Source of the DNA: Gymnopilus junonius
Taxonomy: Eukaryota; Basidiomycota; Agaricomycetes; Agaricales; Galerinaceae
Assembly: GCA_015501075.1 (NCBI GenBank)
Contig: JADNYJ010000011.1
Coordinates: 310,001-374,000, forward strand
Reading direction: 5' to 3'
Length of the DNA stretch: 64,000 bases
The translations under genes and the position numbers were made by a program. The notes under the pieces were generated by a model. The model made no database searches. It saw nothing but the letters and a program-made list of their open reading frames with translations, and was not told where the DNA came from. Positions 21,130 through 32,523 of the stretch are shown here, in pieces (the first letter of the stretch is position 1; each line of letters begins with the position of its first letter).

Positions 21130-23316
21130 ATGGCACCAATCTCTCAGACGACAATCATTCCCCACAACCAGGAGCCTTACATTACAAGAATATATCCATC
21201 CGAACAAGAACTAGACACAATCATCCAAAACGCGGCTATAGCGCAGAAAGCATGGAAGAACATTCCGCTTGAAGAGAGAATTGCAATCGGGAGAAAGTTT
21301 ATGGTACGTTCCATTTAAATATTTGTAATATTTTGAAGTTAAGTTGCAAAAGGAAGAGTTTAAAGGGTTGAGTGGCGAGCTTCCGCTGGAGCTTACTATG
21401 CAGATGGGCAGGTAAATTTATCGACCATAGATCTTATAAAGTGAAGCCCCTGATTGCATTGTCAGACCTGTATCACAAGGAGCCGGAGAAATTCGCGGTT
21501 TTCTTGAACGCGCGAAGTACATGCTTGATATTGCATCTTCAAGTCTCGCCGATGTCACCTTGGAGTCAACCGATAAACCTGGCTTCCGACGATACATAAA
21601 GCGCGATCCTCTTGGTGTTGTTTTAGTCATTGCCCCTTGGAAGTGGGTCTTACAATGCTTCTTCCGATCTCTAGAGGATAAGACTGATCTTTATCGTATC
21701 TAGCTACCCATACCTAGTCTCCATCAACTCCGTCCTTCCAGCTATCATCGCCGGAAACGCGGTAGTCTTCAAACCATCCCCACAGACTCCGCTGACTGCA
21801 GAGCGCTTCGCTCTGGCTCTTACACGCGCTGGTGTACCGGAACATGTCATTCAGGTCGTGCATATGTCGCCTGAACTAGTGAAACACGCGATCGATAACC
21901 ATGACATTGATTTTGTCTCCTTCACTGGCAGTGTCGTTGGAGGCCGGTCTGTGGCCCAGACTGCTGCTAATGCACACGGGTTCAAGGGTGTTGCTTTGGA
22001 GGTGAGTATCTGCCTACTGCCCTTCTTTTCTTCCGTTGTCTCATTATCGACTCGTAGCTTGGCGGAAAAGACCCTGCATATGTTCGGGCTGATGCTGACT
22101 TGGAATACACAGTTCCTGAACTTGTTGATGGTTAGTCTTTGTCACATATCTGCAAAACAATGTAATAAATTCGTTCTATAAATTTAGGATCCTTCTTCAA
22201 TTCAGGCCAGAGTTGCTGTGCGATCGAAGTCAGTCTACATCTGCCAAAACAGCGGGTTGAATTAAACCCCTTCTTTAGCGTATATACGTGCACGAATCGA
22301 TCTACGAGCCTTTCGTACATAAATTCGTTGCACTGACAAAGGTAAACTATCTCCTTATTTACTTACAACTTCCTGATCGTTCATCAGGCTTATCGTCTCG
22401 GTGATCCGACGTTAACAGAAACCAATCTCGGACCAGTCGTCAGCCTGGCTAGTGCGGCGCGTATTAGGAAGCAAGTAGAAGATGCTGGTGATTGTTTGAT
22501 TTCCATCAACCTTGCGTTTGTCCACTAAAGTCCTGGATTGACAGTCAGCGCGGGTGCCAAAGCACTGATACCTGAAGACCTTTTCCCGCAAGCTAAAGCG
22601 TATGTTGATTTCCTTGATCTTCTTGAGTTTTATTGAAACTCGAGATTTAACAGTGGAACGACTTACGTTGCTCCTCAGGTTTTGGTAGATGTGAACCATA
22701 GTACGTTTCCTTGGAGCATTTTGTAAAGAATTTGAAAATTTGCTGATGGCTCATTCAGGTATGGAGGTCATGAAAGTGCGTCACTAAAGCAGTTTATCAT
22801 AGTGATTACTAACTCTGGAGCAGGAGGAAACATTTGGACCCGTAGTTGGCATTCAGAAGGTCAGTACAGTCCTTGATTCTGCAGGCACCTTAATCCATAT
22901 TCACCATAGGTCAAATCCGACGAAGAAGCCTTGGAACTCATGAACGATTCCCCCTATGGTCTCACCGCGTCGATATGGACGAATGTCCAGGACCACTCAG
23001 AATCAGAGGCTGCATTCTTGAAATTTGTTAATGGTCTTGCAACTGGGACTGTTTACTTGAATCGGTGTGTCTTCTTCATTTCTCTTCTCTTACTGACGCA
23101 GTACGTTAATATAACTATAGCTGCGATTATCTGGATCCGGCGCTGGCGTGGGTTGGAGTCAAAGATAGCGGAAGGGGCGTTAGCTTGAGCAAGTTCGGTA
23201 AGTCGTCTCTTATTATAAGCGAGGAATGATATTTGGTCTGATATACGGCTCGCAATAAAGGCTATGATCAACTGACGAGACCAAAATCTGTGCATATGAA
23301 GATCAAAACTTCATAA
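21130..23316 (+). CDS. NAD(P)+-dependent aldehyde dehydrogenase
   Basis: Fifteen exons read cleanly: 21130-21303, 21344-21411, 21466-21642, 21704-22001, 22058-22130, 22188-22228, 22279-22341, 22388-22487, 22545-22599, 22654-22700, 22759-22775 (17 nt), 22824-22859, 22910-23064, 23121-23197 and 23261-23316, 478 residues. Landmarks of the ALDH superfamily are VLVIAPWNYPY, GNAVVFKPSPQTPLTA, SFTGSVVGG (NAD-binding), LELGGKDP (general-base Glu), FFNSGQSCCAIE (catalytic Cys), EETFGPVVG and the C-terminal SLSKFGYDQLTR. It oxidises an aldehyde to the acid, probably in the cytosol, since no targeting peptide is seen. The exact substrate is not readable. Length and motif order match intact family members. 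Confidence 0.92.
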
Positions 23317-23808
23317 ATGAGGCTGCTTGTGGGCGGCATTTTGTAGACAGAATTTAGTAACGCCTAGACTGGCCTATCAATTACTGATGTACTTATCGCG
23401 GACTCGGAATTGACTTTCTCTGAAGCTCATACACATTTCAAACAGCACGCTTCATTTCTTTTGCCTCTGCTGCGTATGTTACCCTTACTTTCGAAGACAT
23501 ACCCATATTCAACGACGACGACCGTCGACAATGCCTCGGCCCTCAATTCCTGTTGTATGTACCTTATCCGGCAGGGGGATGGATGCCGAGCGTCGCCAGT
23601 ACTTGCATCAAACGTTTGATTGCTCTGATCCGAATCGCAAAAATAGCCCGCTGTACATAGCCGTGCCAGTGCTGTTGATGTAAATGGCCGTTCGTTGTTG
23701 ACCGACTACCACCATCTTCCCAAGCATTGACTGTTGGAGAACACTAGTGCGCTGTGCGCCCGCCCACCCCATCTCTAATACTTGTAATACTTGCTAGCAT
23801 CTGGAAAC
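23317..23808. other. Intergenic region
   Basis: About 490 bp between two plus-strand genes; no supported feature. Confidence 0.45.
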
Positions 23809-25231
23809 ATGGAACACCAATTCCGTCGTGGAATTTACCGCCCGAATGCACAACGTTTGAGTATTTCCCTCGCGCCGCTGGTCGCGCAGAGGTCACTTTT
23901 GTTCAGGGTCAAAGCGGATCTTGCCACCAAGACGAACTACGAAGAGGTGAGTCTCTCTGCATCGACGTAAATGCATCTATTCGTGACCTTTAACATAGTT
24001 GACGCCTACGGAGGAATCACCCGGTCTGTTCCTTCTCTCTGGGAATGTCACTCCTTCCCCGAGCGCCAGGATCATCAGCGCCGCACTCTCTGCCTTGTCG
24101 ACTGCCAGTGTATACAGCCAGGATTCATGGGATGGCGAGAAGTCGCCTTTCGGGGCTATTCTTGTTCCTCCTCAACCCCAGCCACATTCTCAGCAGTATC
24201 TTAACGTTCGTCCGGACACGCGGAGACATGCTATAGCGCTCAGCCCGGGCGTGCAATGGGAGGACTTATTGGAGGAAGATGAGAGCCACATTGGGGTTCC
24301 TGATGTGGCATTGAATACCCCTTTGCCGCAGTCACCTACTCCGCCTGAGCATGGGAATCCTGCTCCGGATCACAATGCAATAGAGGCTTCTCTTCCTCTG
24401 GAGTCTGGGGTAGAGGTATTCCCAATGTCGAAGGCGGTCGTTGATATCCCGGTAATCAAGCTGGAAGTTCTCGGTGGCGGTCCCGCTGCTGGAAAATTGC
24501 AGAAGAAGAAACGCTCGCCTTCAGAGGACATGAATGATACCACCACCAAACGTGTCTCTAAACATGCCAAGGCGTTTGGCAAAGTTATCGGCCATCTTTC
24601 TTTGCAGCCTTCCTCCAGGAAGGAAATCGCTGCTCCCAAACAGAGGCGAAACACTACTCCTGTCGTCAGCGTCAACAAGGCTTCGCCAGACTATAAGCTT
24701 CCCGAGCTCAAACCTGGGATGGCTTCCCCCATCCGCATGTCGTTCATCGCCAATTCGGGCTCTGGACCTCTTATTGTCCCTGGTCTTCATGAACCAGCAC
24801 CTATTCCTCATCAGGCCCACTACGTCAAAGCCTCACAAACGCGACAGACCTTATCTGCGAATCCAAAACCTCAGCCTCGGACTGCAAAAATTCGGCAGAC
24901 AATGCCACCGGCGACTCCCTTGCCCCGACGCTCTAGTACACCACCGCCACCTACACCCGTACCAACTGCAGGTAAGAAGGGCCATAGGAGGTATAAGAGC
25001 TCGCCGGCGGCGGCTCAGTTCGATTTCGACACCAAGACCAAGGACTGGGAAAGAGAAGATGTGCCACCTCTTCCTGCCATGCCACCCTTCGCGACTCTCA
25101 ACTTGTCAGTTCCTCGACAGAGAGCAGGGAGTCTTGCGACTCTTCCTCCATCAGTTCCAATTGTTAGGGGGATTGAGCCTCCATTCCCGGTTTATGCTGT
25201 TCACCAACCTCGACAAAGGCTTGTTATGTAG
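23809..25231 (+). CDS. Proline/serine-rich disordered protein, unknown function
   Basis: Two exons, 23809-23946 and 23999-25231, joined in phase 0 by a 52-bp intron, give 456 residues. The start MEHQFRRGIYRPNAQRLSIS precedes an almost entirely low-complexity protein rich in Pro, Ser, Thr, Arg and Lys. It has several basic clusters that could be nuclear localisation signals (KLQKKKRS, KKGHRRYK) and PxxP-like runs (STPPPPTPVP). I recognise no domain. An SH3-binding or nuclear scaffold role is possible but unsupported. The unbroken length of 411 codons in the second exon and consensus splice sites support it as real. Confidence 0.7.
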
Positions 25232-25331
25232 TTTAATGTAATTGGATTTGTGCAATGCTAATGACCTTGGCTTTCTTTATCAACATACCGTATATAAGAA
25301 AGAAGAGTTGGTGTAGGTAAGAAAAGAAAAA

Positions 25332-26942
25332 TTAAAATTCATCGGTTTCCGGATCAACGATCACCGGTTTGGAAGCATGGTGTTGGATAGAAACATCAAC
25401 TAAATCAAATCCCTCTGGACGGTCACCAATCTCCACATGAAAACCAAGCTGTCGAGCTTCCTGCATGAGATGAGCAGAATCTTTGTCAATGTACCATTGG
25501 GAAAATGGGAGACTTTCTGGGTTAAAAGCAGCACAGTGAATCTTCACAGTGTGCAGTGGCCGTGCAATAGAGTTCTGAGAACCAATTTGGGTCTCCAGTA
25601 TTCTGGCTATTTGTTCCCATTCAATGAGCGGACGGGAAGTCATAGAAAGTGAGGCAGATTCGAGTTCTGGTAAGAAAACGTTGTCGGGCGCCGAGCAATC
25701 TGTGATGGTGCTTTGCGTAAGACGTTTGAAAAATTTGTTCACAAATGCATTTTGACGAGATATTGGGAAACATTCGAGCCTCCGTAGAGATGGAATATCT
25801 TCCAATAAAAGGATGAGCTCTTCATCATCCCTAGGGTATACCTTGGTCATGACTAATTCTCTTAAAGGGCATGCCGAGCGTTTCAGGAAGGTCGATACTT
25901 CTGGTGTTTGCGGAAGGAAGCCGTCAAAGGTTAAAGACCGTAAGGTTGGCAAATCAATTTTCTGCAGAAGGCTAGTTGCCGTCATAGATATCCCTGGTGG
26001 ATAACAATGGAAACCTTCAAAGACGAGCTCCTGTATTCCGTTGTGGATAAGGACTGAAGTAGGAATGGGAAAATGTTGGTCGTCAACCTCGATAATGCAG
26101 GAAAATGTGCAACGCTCCAAATATGGTGCTAATGTGAGGAGCTGTAGGCATTCACTGGGTGAAATCTGGGATAAATGAATACGAGTTACCCTGATCCAGT
26201 TCGCATCGATTGCATTGATCAACATGGCACCATGTAGGTCAATAATTTCTGGTGTCGCATCTGATATCCTGAGTGAACATTGGCTGATGAGCGGTACATC
26301 CGCTACACGTAACCGCAAGGTGTGGAGGATAGGAGTGGCTCGAACCTGGTTTGCAATATGAAAGAAAGCGCTACTGTGGCACCGGAGGTCGAGTACGTGC
26401 CAGCGATCTGAACACTGGATAATTGCGTCGAGCAGATCATGGACAGTGTCAAAAGCGTAAATGGCAGGTTCTATATCCAAGCAGATTGTTATTGGAAGCT
26501 CTCCAGAACGAGCGAGCCGCTTTTGAGCATAGTCACAACGACCGCGCAGATCATAGGTATATGTAAGCTTCATCTTGACGAAGTTCCAGAGTTGTGGTGT
26601 GGTCAGCGTTATTTGTCGCCAAGCTCTGCAGACTGCGCCCAAAATCAATGGAGGTTTCATAGCATACACGCCCATGTTTCGAAGGTTGTTATCAGCCGGC
26701 AGGGTAGGCAAGTAAAGCTGGAATACATTGGCGACGATTTCTGGAGGTAGTCTGCGCATAAGGGAATCATGACTGTGATTTGCTTTCGTCTGGATTTCTA
26801 GATGTTTTGCGTGTAGTCTGTCCAGAGCCTCCTGTGTTTCTACAATCTGAGCTTCGATCCGTTCAAGCTCGATGCAAGATTGGCACGATTTGCCATCATT
26901 GGTTCGATTATGACACATTCCCGAATGTCCACGTCCGTTCAT
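25332..26942 (-). CDS. F-box domain protein
   Basis: A single uninterrupted minus-strand frame gives 536 residues from the ATG at 26942. The N-terminus has a Cys motif (CHNRTNDGKSCQSC), then a coiled-coil stretch (about residues 20-55), then the F-box LMRRLPPEIVANVFQLYLP and the usual LGAVCRAWRQITLTTPQLWN. The remainder is a degenerate leucine-rich region. This Cys-pair, coiled-coil, F-box order is common in Agaricomycete F-box families, and the same order occurs in the broken paralogue at 51.1-53.3 kb. Its presumed role is substrate recognition in an SCF ubiquitin ligase. Non-ATG upstream codons extend the frame by only six residues. Confidence 0.82.
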   Translation of the reverse strand: MNGRGHSGMCHNRTNDGKSCQSCIELERIEAQIVETQEALDRLHAKHLEIQTKANHSHDSLMRRLPPEIVANVFQLYLPTLPADNNLRNMGVYAMKPPLILGAVCRAWRQITLTTPQLWNFVKMKLTYTYDLRGRCDYAQKRLARSGELPITICLDIEPAIYAFDTVHDLLDAIIQCSDRWHVLDLRCHSSAFFHIANQVRATPILHTLRLRVADVPLISQCSLRISDATPEIIDLHGAMLINAIDANWIRVTRIHLSQISPSECLQLLTLAPYLERCTFSCIIEVDDQHFPIPTSVLIHNGIQELVFEGFHCYPPGISMTATSLLQKIDLPTLRSLTFDGFLPQTPEVSTFLKRSACPLRELVMTKVYPRDDEELILLLEDIPSLRRLECFPISRQNAFVNKFFKRLTQSTITDCSAPDNVFLPELESASLSMTSRPLIEWEQIARILETQIGSQNSIARPLHTVKIHCAAFNPESLPFSQWYIDKDSAHLMQEARQLGFHVEIGDRPEGFDLVDVSIQHHASKPVIVDPETDEF

Positions 26943-27483
26943 TTCTGTACTACACTGCACTGCGTTTGGCGATTATCAAGATGCTGTCTGTCGTTCCGAT
27001 GTTGGACTGAGGATCAGTAAGCATTACAGGGTATAAGCACATAAAGCACTGACAGGGGTCTTTTCGTTGGCAGTTGGGAATACAAAGACGTCAGTAGGAC
27101 TCATTGTCAAGTGCGTCGAAATCGAAATTCGGGTCACATGCAAATCACATGATCTAAAGTCGCGACGCGTCGTCAATATGCCCCTATTCCAATTCGTGTC
27201 CGTTGCCTATTTACTCAGTTCAAGCACACTGCGCATTAAAAAGACCTCGACATGTCATTTTGCCCGTAAGCTAGCTGAGAGTCAAAATGTTTCAGAGAGC
27301 TTAGACGTTCTGTAGCCTATATGGTATCACCATCCACTTTGTCTTTCACTGTCAATAACAAGCTTGTTGGTACAGACCTCAGTAAATAAAATATATAACA
27401 ATTATTCAACGGGTCATTTAAGTATCACAGGTATCTATGCAGTCTAAAAGAGATCAAGCGGAGCCCATCTAACGATTATGATT
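26943..27483. other. Intergenic region
   Basis: Contains the F-box promoter and the 3' flank of the glutamine-synthetase-like gene. A minus-strand ATG frame near 27050-27105 could be a 5' exon of the F-box gene, but I cannot connect it with confidence. Confidence 0.4.
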
Positions 27484-29150
27484 CTAGTAAGTTTCAACAA
27501 GAAGTTTGAGTTCCTCCTCATCCATCAACCCAAATGTCAACTGATCCTTCAACACCTTATTAACACTCAAATACTTCTCCTTAAACTCTTTCCCAAACAC
27601 TCCCTCTACCAGTTCGCTCTTTTCGAACTTTGCCCTCGCCTCCTCCCAACTCAAAGGTAATCTCTCACTAATACCTAATACTTTCCTCCCTTGGTCGCCC
27701 AACAACGCGGCGCTCTTTTCTCCTTTACAATTCTGAATCGTCAATTGCTTCTCTTCCAAGATACCTTCCAAACCTGCCCCCAGAACAGCAGCGATGGCTA
27801 GATATGGGTTCGCAGTTCCGTCCAGAGTCTTTAACTCAAAGTTCCTAGAGGAGGGGGAAGAAGCGTTGCACAGACGGATAGGAGCTTCGCGGTTATCAGT
27901 TCCCCAGCAGACATAGGTTCCGCCTGACCAGACCCCATCCATCATGCGCTGGTAAGACGCAGTGGTGGGAAGCAGGAGGAGGGTGAAAGAGGCGAGATGA
28001 GTTAGGATGCCGGCAAGGAAGGAGGATTCGAGTGACGTTAGGTTGGCATGGTCGGGAGATGGGGAGCTATTGGATGAGTGTAAGGAGATGTGGGCGTGTG
28101 CTGCACTGCCGCCTGGTAAAGTTGTATTTAGTTTGACAGAAGTGCTGGGAAGGTTGTATTTGAGTTACTTACAGTTGTCTAAGAAAACTCTAGGTGCAAG
28201 CGTCGCTCTCAATCCATGCTTACTCGCAATGTTAAAAATTGTCTCTCTGGTGTGTATCAAGGCATCGACAGCCTGTAGAGGTGGAAGAGGACCTGTCACG
28301 ACCTCATACTGTCCCGGAGCTGCTTCGGCATGATACATCTGCAATTCTACATTGGAAGCCGTGAGGGCATCAGCAATTTCTTCTAAAACTTGTGATTCGG
28401 GCGTTCCGGAGGGGAGAGCGGGGGCATTGCACCACCCGTGTGGATTGACGGCTTGGATGGGCTGCGTGTTTTTAAGGAGAATGAACTCAGTTTCAAAGCC
28501 TATGAGGAAACCAACGTCTGATATCTGCTTTGTATTTCTTCAGAATTATGATAAAAAACGAATGAGACCGATAGAGGGCGTGCAGAAAGCAAAACGTACT
28601 CAACAACGCGTCGGAGGATGGTACGCGGACAGAGATCGACCTCAATGGAGCGATGCCCGAGACCTACGATCGGCTCTTTCTCTTCAAACCATCCCATCAC
28701 GCTGGCATGTCCGGGTGCGTATGGGCATATTCTTAGCGTTGACATGTCAATCGCGTACAGATACTCTCCAGTCGCACTATACTCCACGGAACAGGGCATC
28801 AGTGGCCCTGTATGACATCGAAGGATCACTACTTACTTGAACCCCTCAGCAATGTTGACAAAGACAAGTCCGAGGGAAGCTTTAGTCAACGATGTCCCAG
28901 GCCTCGACGTCTTGAGGAGTTTCTCAAAGTACATCAGAGGTACGATACGATATCGGATATTGTTGATGAGGTCCACCCATTGAATTCGAACGTATCTGAT
29001 GTCCTTCTGTACCAGATCTTTCACGGACAGTGTTGGCTCATCGGCTGGATATCCGGAAGACGCTTGCTTTCCTTTTCCCGAGCGAGGCTGGGGGAACTCG
29101 TATAGGACACCTTCGTGTATAAGATGCGAGTTCGACGATGGCGACGACAT
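27484..29150 (-). CDS. Glutamine synthetase-like protein (type I GS / FluG C-terminal family)
   Basis: Minus-strand exons 28837-29150, 28600-28776, 28173-28537 and 27484-28112 give 494 residues; the third acceptor (28537) was chosen because it alone keeps frame. Family landmarks are YVRIQWVDLINNIRYRI near residue 55, EYLYAIDMSTLR, DVGFLIGFETEF (metal-binding Glu), AVNPHGW, the EAAPGQYE block, AAHAHISLH and, in the C-terminal half, GTDNREAPIRL and LDGTANPYLAIAAV. These are GS catalytic-domain motifs. In fungi such proteins act as GS-like or gamma-glutamyl-amide ligases, and the FluG version is tied to developmental signalling. The actual substrate is unknown. It is divergent from the bestrophin gene, with 356 bp between start codons. 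Confidence 0.87.
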
Positions 29151-29506
29151 TCAAATGTGGATGATATTGAAGGAGGTGGCTGCAAGCTGCACCTTAGCTG
29201 CCTCGCCGCAACGCATTCTCCGCTCGTTTCAAAAATGGAACTGTCACTCTTGGGAAGCATCCTCGTGTTCTATTACCTCCGAACTCAGGGCTCAGGAGAC
29301 TTTGCTTCCCCGCCCACAACGTCACGGTTTCCAAAGAATTTGATCTTTGAAACGCGTGGAGATTTGTCATTTAAATTCTTTGATTGACTTTCACATCCAC
29401 TCCACCACCTTCCACCACCTCCAGCTGCTGGTAGAACACACATACGCTCATTTGCAAAGTATACCTTATCAATCGATTAACTTGGACTCGGATACCCCTT
29501 AAAAAT
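29151..29506. promoter_or_regulatory. Divergent promoter region, GS-like gene / bestrophin 1
   Basis: A 356-bp interval between the start codons of two divergent genes must hold both promoters. It contains pyrimidine-rich CCACCACC-type stretches near 29400-29425 on the bestrophin side. No discrete factor site is claimed. Confidence 0.5.
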
Positions 29507-32207
29507 ATGGCCCTGAAGAACAAGCGTTCTTCAACAGGGCACCACCTCCTTTTACCTTCTTCGCGCTCCGGATCGATGATTGACCTCGCTTCTCAGCCAC
29601 CACCGGCGGCCTCTTTGTTAACTTGGACTTTCGGAAGGGGTTCTGTGGTATGTCGCGTCGCGTATTTTTCTGCGAGTTCTGATAATTCTGACGCGCTGAC
29701 TCCTCGAATGAAAGATTTGGAGGATTTGGCCGGCTGTACTACTTCATACGCTGGTTGCGGTAGGTAAGTGCAAGCTGAAGTCATTGTCATGCTTTCCTTC
29801 CGTGTATCTAATTCCAGTTTTTGGCCAGCCGTTGTCACCATGTCGTTACAAGACATCCTTCACCTCGAAATCCCAAGTGTCATGCTGACCGTTCTGGGTT
29901 CGCCTGTTCCCCTATTATCTATTTCAAAATTTCTAATTTCATAAATAGGAGTCGTTATTGGTTTTGTCATTTCGTATCGCGCGGGAAGCGGGTGCGCCGA
30001 CGTCTTTTTCATTTTCAAGAAAGCAATCGCTTAACACCCAGTCAGATACGACCGATACTGGATGGGCAGGTCCTATTGGAGTGATGTCATCAAAAACACG
30101 CGCACCTTAGGTCGCCTCATCTGGTTCCACGTTCCGCCACGTGTATCCCCAAAGACAGTAGACGAGACCCAGAGTGGCATTTTGCAAAGGTCCGATGAAG
30201 AGATGGACAAGGTCATGGCTGAAAAGAGAATGGCGCTGGATCTTCTTGAGGGGTGCGTATTCATTCTGGTGAATTGCCTTCTTAAAGTCAACAGTATACT
30301 CATTTAGAGCCTAGATTTTCTGTTGCTCTTAAACATCATCTTCGAGGTAGGATTATTCTCTGCGTCATAGTTTATGTTTCATGATCCCATCACTTTTTAT
30401 TTAGGAGAATTAGGCATTTATTATCAAGACCTTTACCATCTTGTTCGCCCAATGCACGAAGTCAGTCTTGAAGCCACATATCAGAATGCCGGGCTTTTAA
30501 CATTCAACTTTTCTCTTCTCCAGCACGACCACACAGCAGATGACGACCTGCATAAACATCCTCCGCACGCTACATCATCGGCTTTACCTGATCCACGTAA
30601 ATCACAAAGAATTACCAAAAAGACCATCACCTCTGAGGCACCTCAGCCTGCTTCACCCCCTAGCCAACCTCAATCCCAAATTTCCTCGAATTTGATTGAC
30701 GTCGATCCTATCGTTCCACCCATAAACGCATATGGCACGTTCGATCCCACCAAGCTCAGTGCGGCTATGGCCCCACAATCTCACACATCATCCACCTCCC
30801 GCGCAACACAGCATTTACTAAGACACAGCGCCTCCCGGTCCTCTCAGTTGTCAAGCACGTCGAGTTTGGACCAACATGTACCTCTCATGCCGTCCACACA
30901 ACCTCCAGACGAGAATGGCGTGTTTGACAAAGTCTCCGGGCAACTCATTCCATTCGCCGGTCTGATCGCCTCGTTGAGAAGTTGGTTCGCGGCGCCTCCG
31001 TTAGAGGTGTTGCCTCCTGGCGTCAAGGTATGTTTTTTTTTGAATATGATGTTATCTCTTTTTATTCAATCTACTCCGTTGCAAATTCACTCAATAGGAA
31101 ATTGAAGTTACAGCCCGTCATCGTCTTGGACGCAAAGCACAAGGTCCTTATCATCCCGGTATTTACCTCAAACATCGGCCCAAGGTTGCAGGTGGAGGGG
31201 AAAACCTTCCTTTGCAAATCCTGCGCTGTCTGAGCGAGTGGTTTACCGTCTTGGAGGATCGAGGGACTGTTCCTGGTATGCTGGCGGCTGTGATTTGCAT
31301 CTTTTATCAGTACACTCAATTAGTGTTCTTCCGTCTTAGGCTCCAGTATGGGGCCGCTGATTGGGACAATCGCGGCCTTCGAAGATTCCCTATGTGGTTT
31401 GTGATGTCCACCTTTTTTCGTCTCGTTTTCCTTACTTGTTCATTTCAATAGGTCTCGAAAGAATTCTAACCACGCCGTTACCTTTGTAAGTTTTTTTCCT
31501 TCTTCTCAAGTGTGATATGCTGCTGTTGACGTCATTTTTTAAGTGTATACGCTGTCCACATCAGGTCAGATTTTTTCAGCGTTATTGTCAGTTGTTTCTA
31601 ACACTTTGTGCATTGTTTCGCCAAATAATAGGCAGTAAGTTGCCTTTGCTTCGTACCTAACACCCTCTCTAAAATCCTATATTCAATCTTTCAGCACCGT
31701 CTGGATATACCTCTTCTTTTTACCATTCCAATTAGTCACACAGTTCCAATATTATACCATCCCAGGCGTGGCCATCGCCGCCTTTATATACCTCGGATTC
31801 TTAGCGGCTGGTGAAGAAATTGAACAGCCTTTTGGTTAGTCGTTGCTATCTTCCCTCGATATTCTGACAGTCTGATTGTTATCACAAACAAAAAAAAATT
31901 AGGATACGACCATGTACGTCCTATTTTATTTCCCTTTAGTCATTACCCACACTTTATACTAATATTAATCCTAACGATCACGCAGAACGACCTCGACCTA
32001 GATCTTTTCTGCCACTCTATTATCCACAATGAACTAAAACAGCTTCGTACTACTCCTTGCCTCAATGCGTATTTCGGTCCTGAATCCAAGCCACTGCAAC
32101 AACCGGTTGAAGGCAGGCATCACCCTGTACGGACACTCACTGACATTGCGACTGAACAGTTGGAGCTCAGGGAGAATGAGGGACAAGCAACAGGCTTGAG
32201 GGATTGA
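29507..32207 (+). CDS. Bestrophin-like anion channel protein 1
   Basis: Exons: 29507-29763, 29818-29897, 29949-29991, 30046-30252, 30315-30346, 30405-31027, 31098-31275, 31340-31396, 31452-31485, 31544-31564 (21 nt), 31632-31634 (3 nt), 31695-31834, 31903-31913 (11 nt), 31986-32207; this model is in frame at 635 residues, or 614 if 30462-30524 is an intron. Landmarks are TWTFGRGSVV, VMLTVLGVVIGFVISYRAGS, YDRYWMGRSYWSDV, LIWFHVPPR, HHLRGELGIYY, LERILTTPLPF, VWIYLFFLPFQ and GEEIEQPFGYD with NDLDLDLF. The last resembles the bestrophin acidic calcium-clasp segment. Fungal bestrophin-like (UPF0187) proteins are membrane anion channels. A Ser/Pro-rich insert separates the two membrane halves. The end of exon 1 is the least certain part. 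Confidence 0.85.
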
Positions 32208-32523
32208 TGTAAGATAGGACTTGAGTTGCTATGGACGATGACGTTCGGGCGGTATGTACAGTACATTGTATGTGGAGGGAAACTGTCATATATCAAAACC
32301 AAAAAGATGCTTAACAGTCCAGCAGCAATTTAAAGCACCTCATACATGCCTGCTCTCCATGCATTCACCAAACTGAAGCAAGAGACAGAAAGACAAGACT
32401 GCGAGTGACTGTGGCGTAACTCTGACGAATAAGGAGAAAAATGTCTAAACAGGGAAGGGTAATGACGCCAACCAACAGCCAGGCAACCCAATAAACCTAG
32501 CTTGACTTCAGGATAAGATATTT
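32208..32523. other. Convergent 3' flanks
   Basis: 316 bp between convergent bestrophin 1 and MFS genes; no supported feature. Confidence 0.5.
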
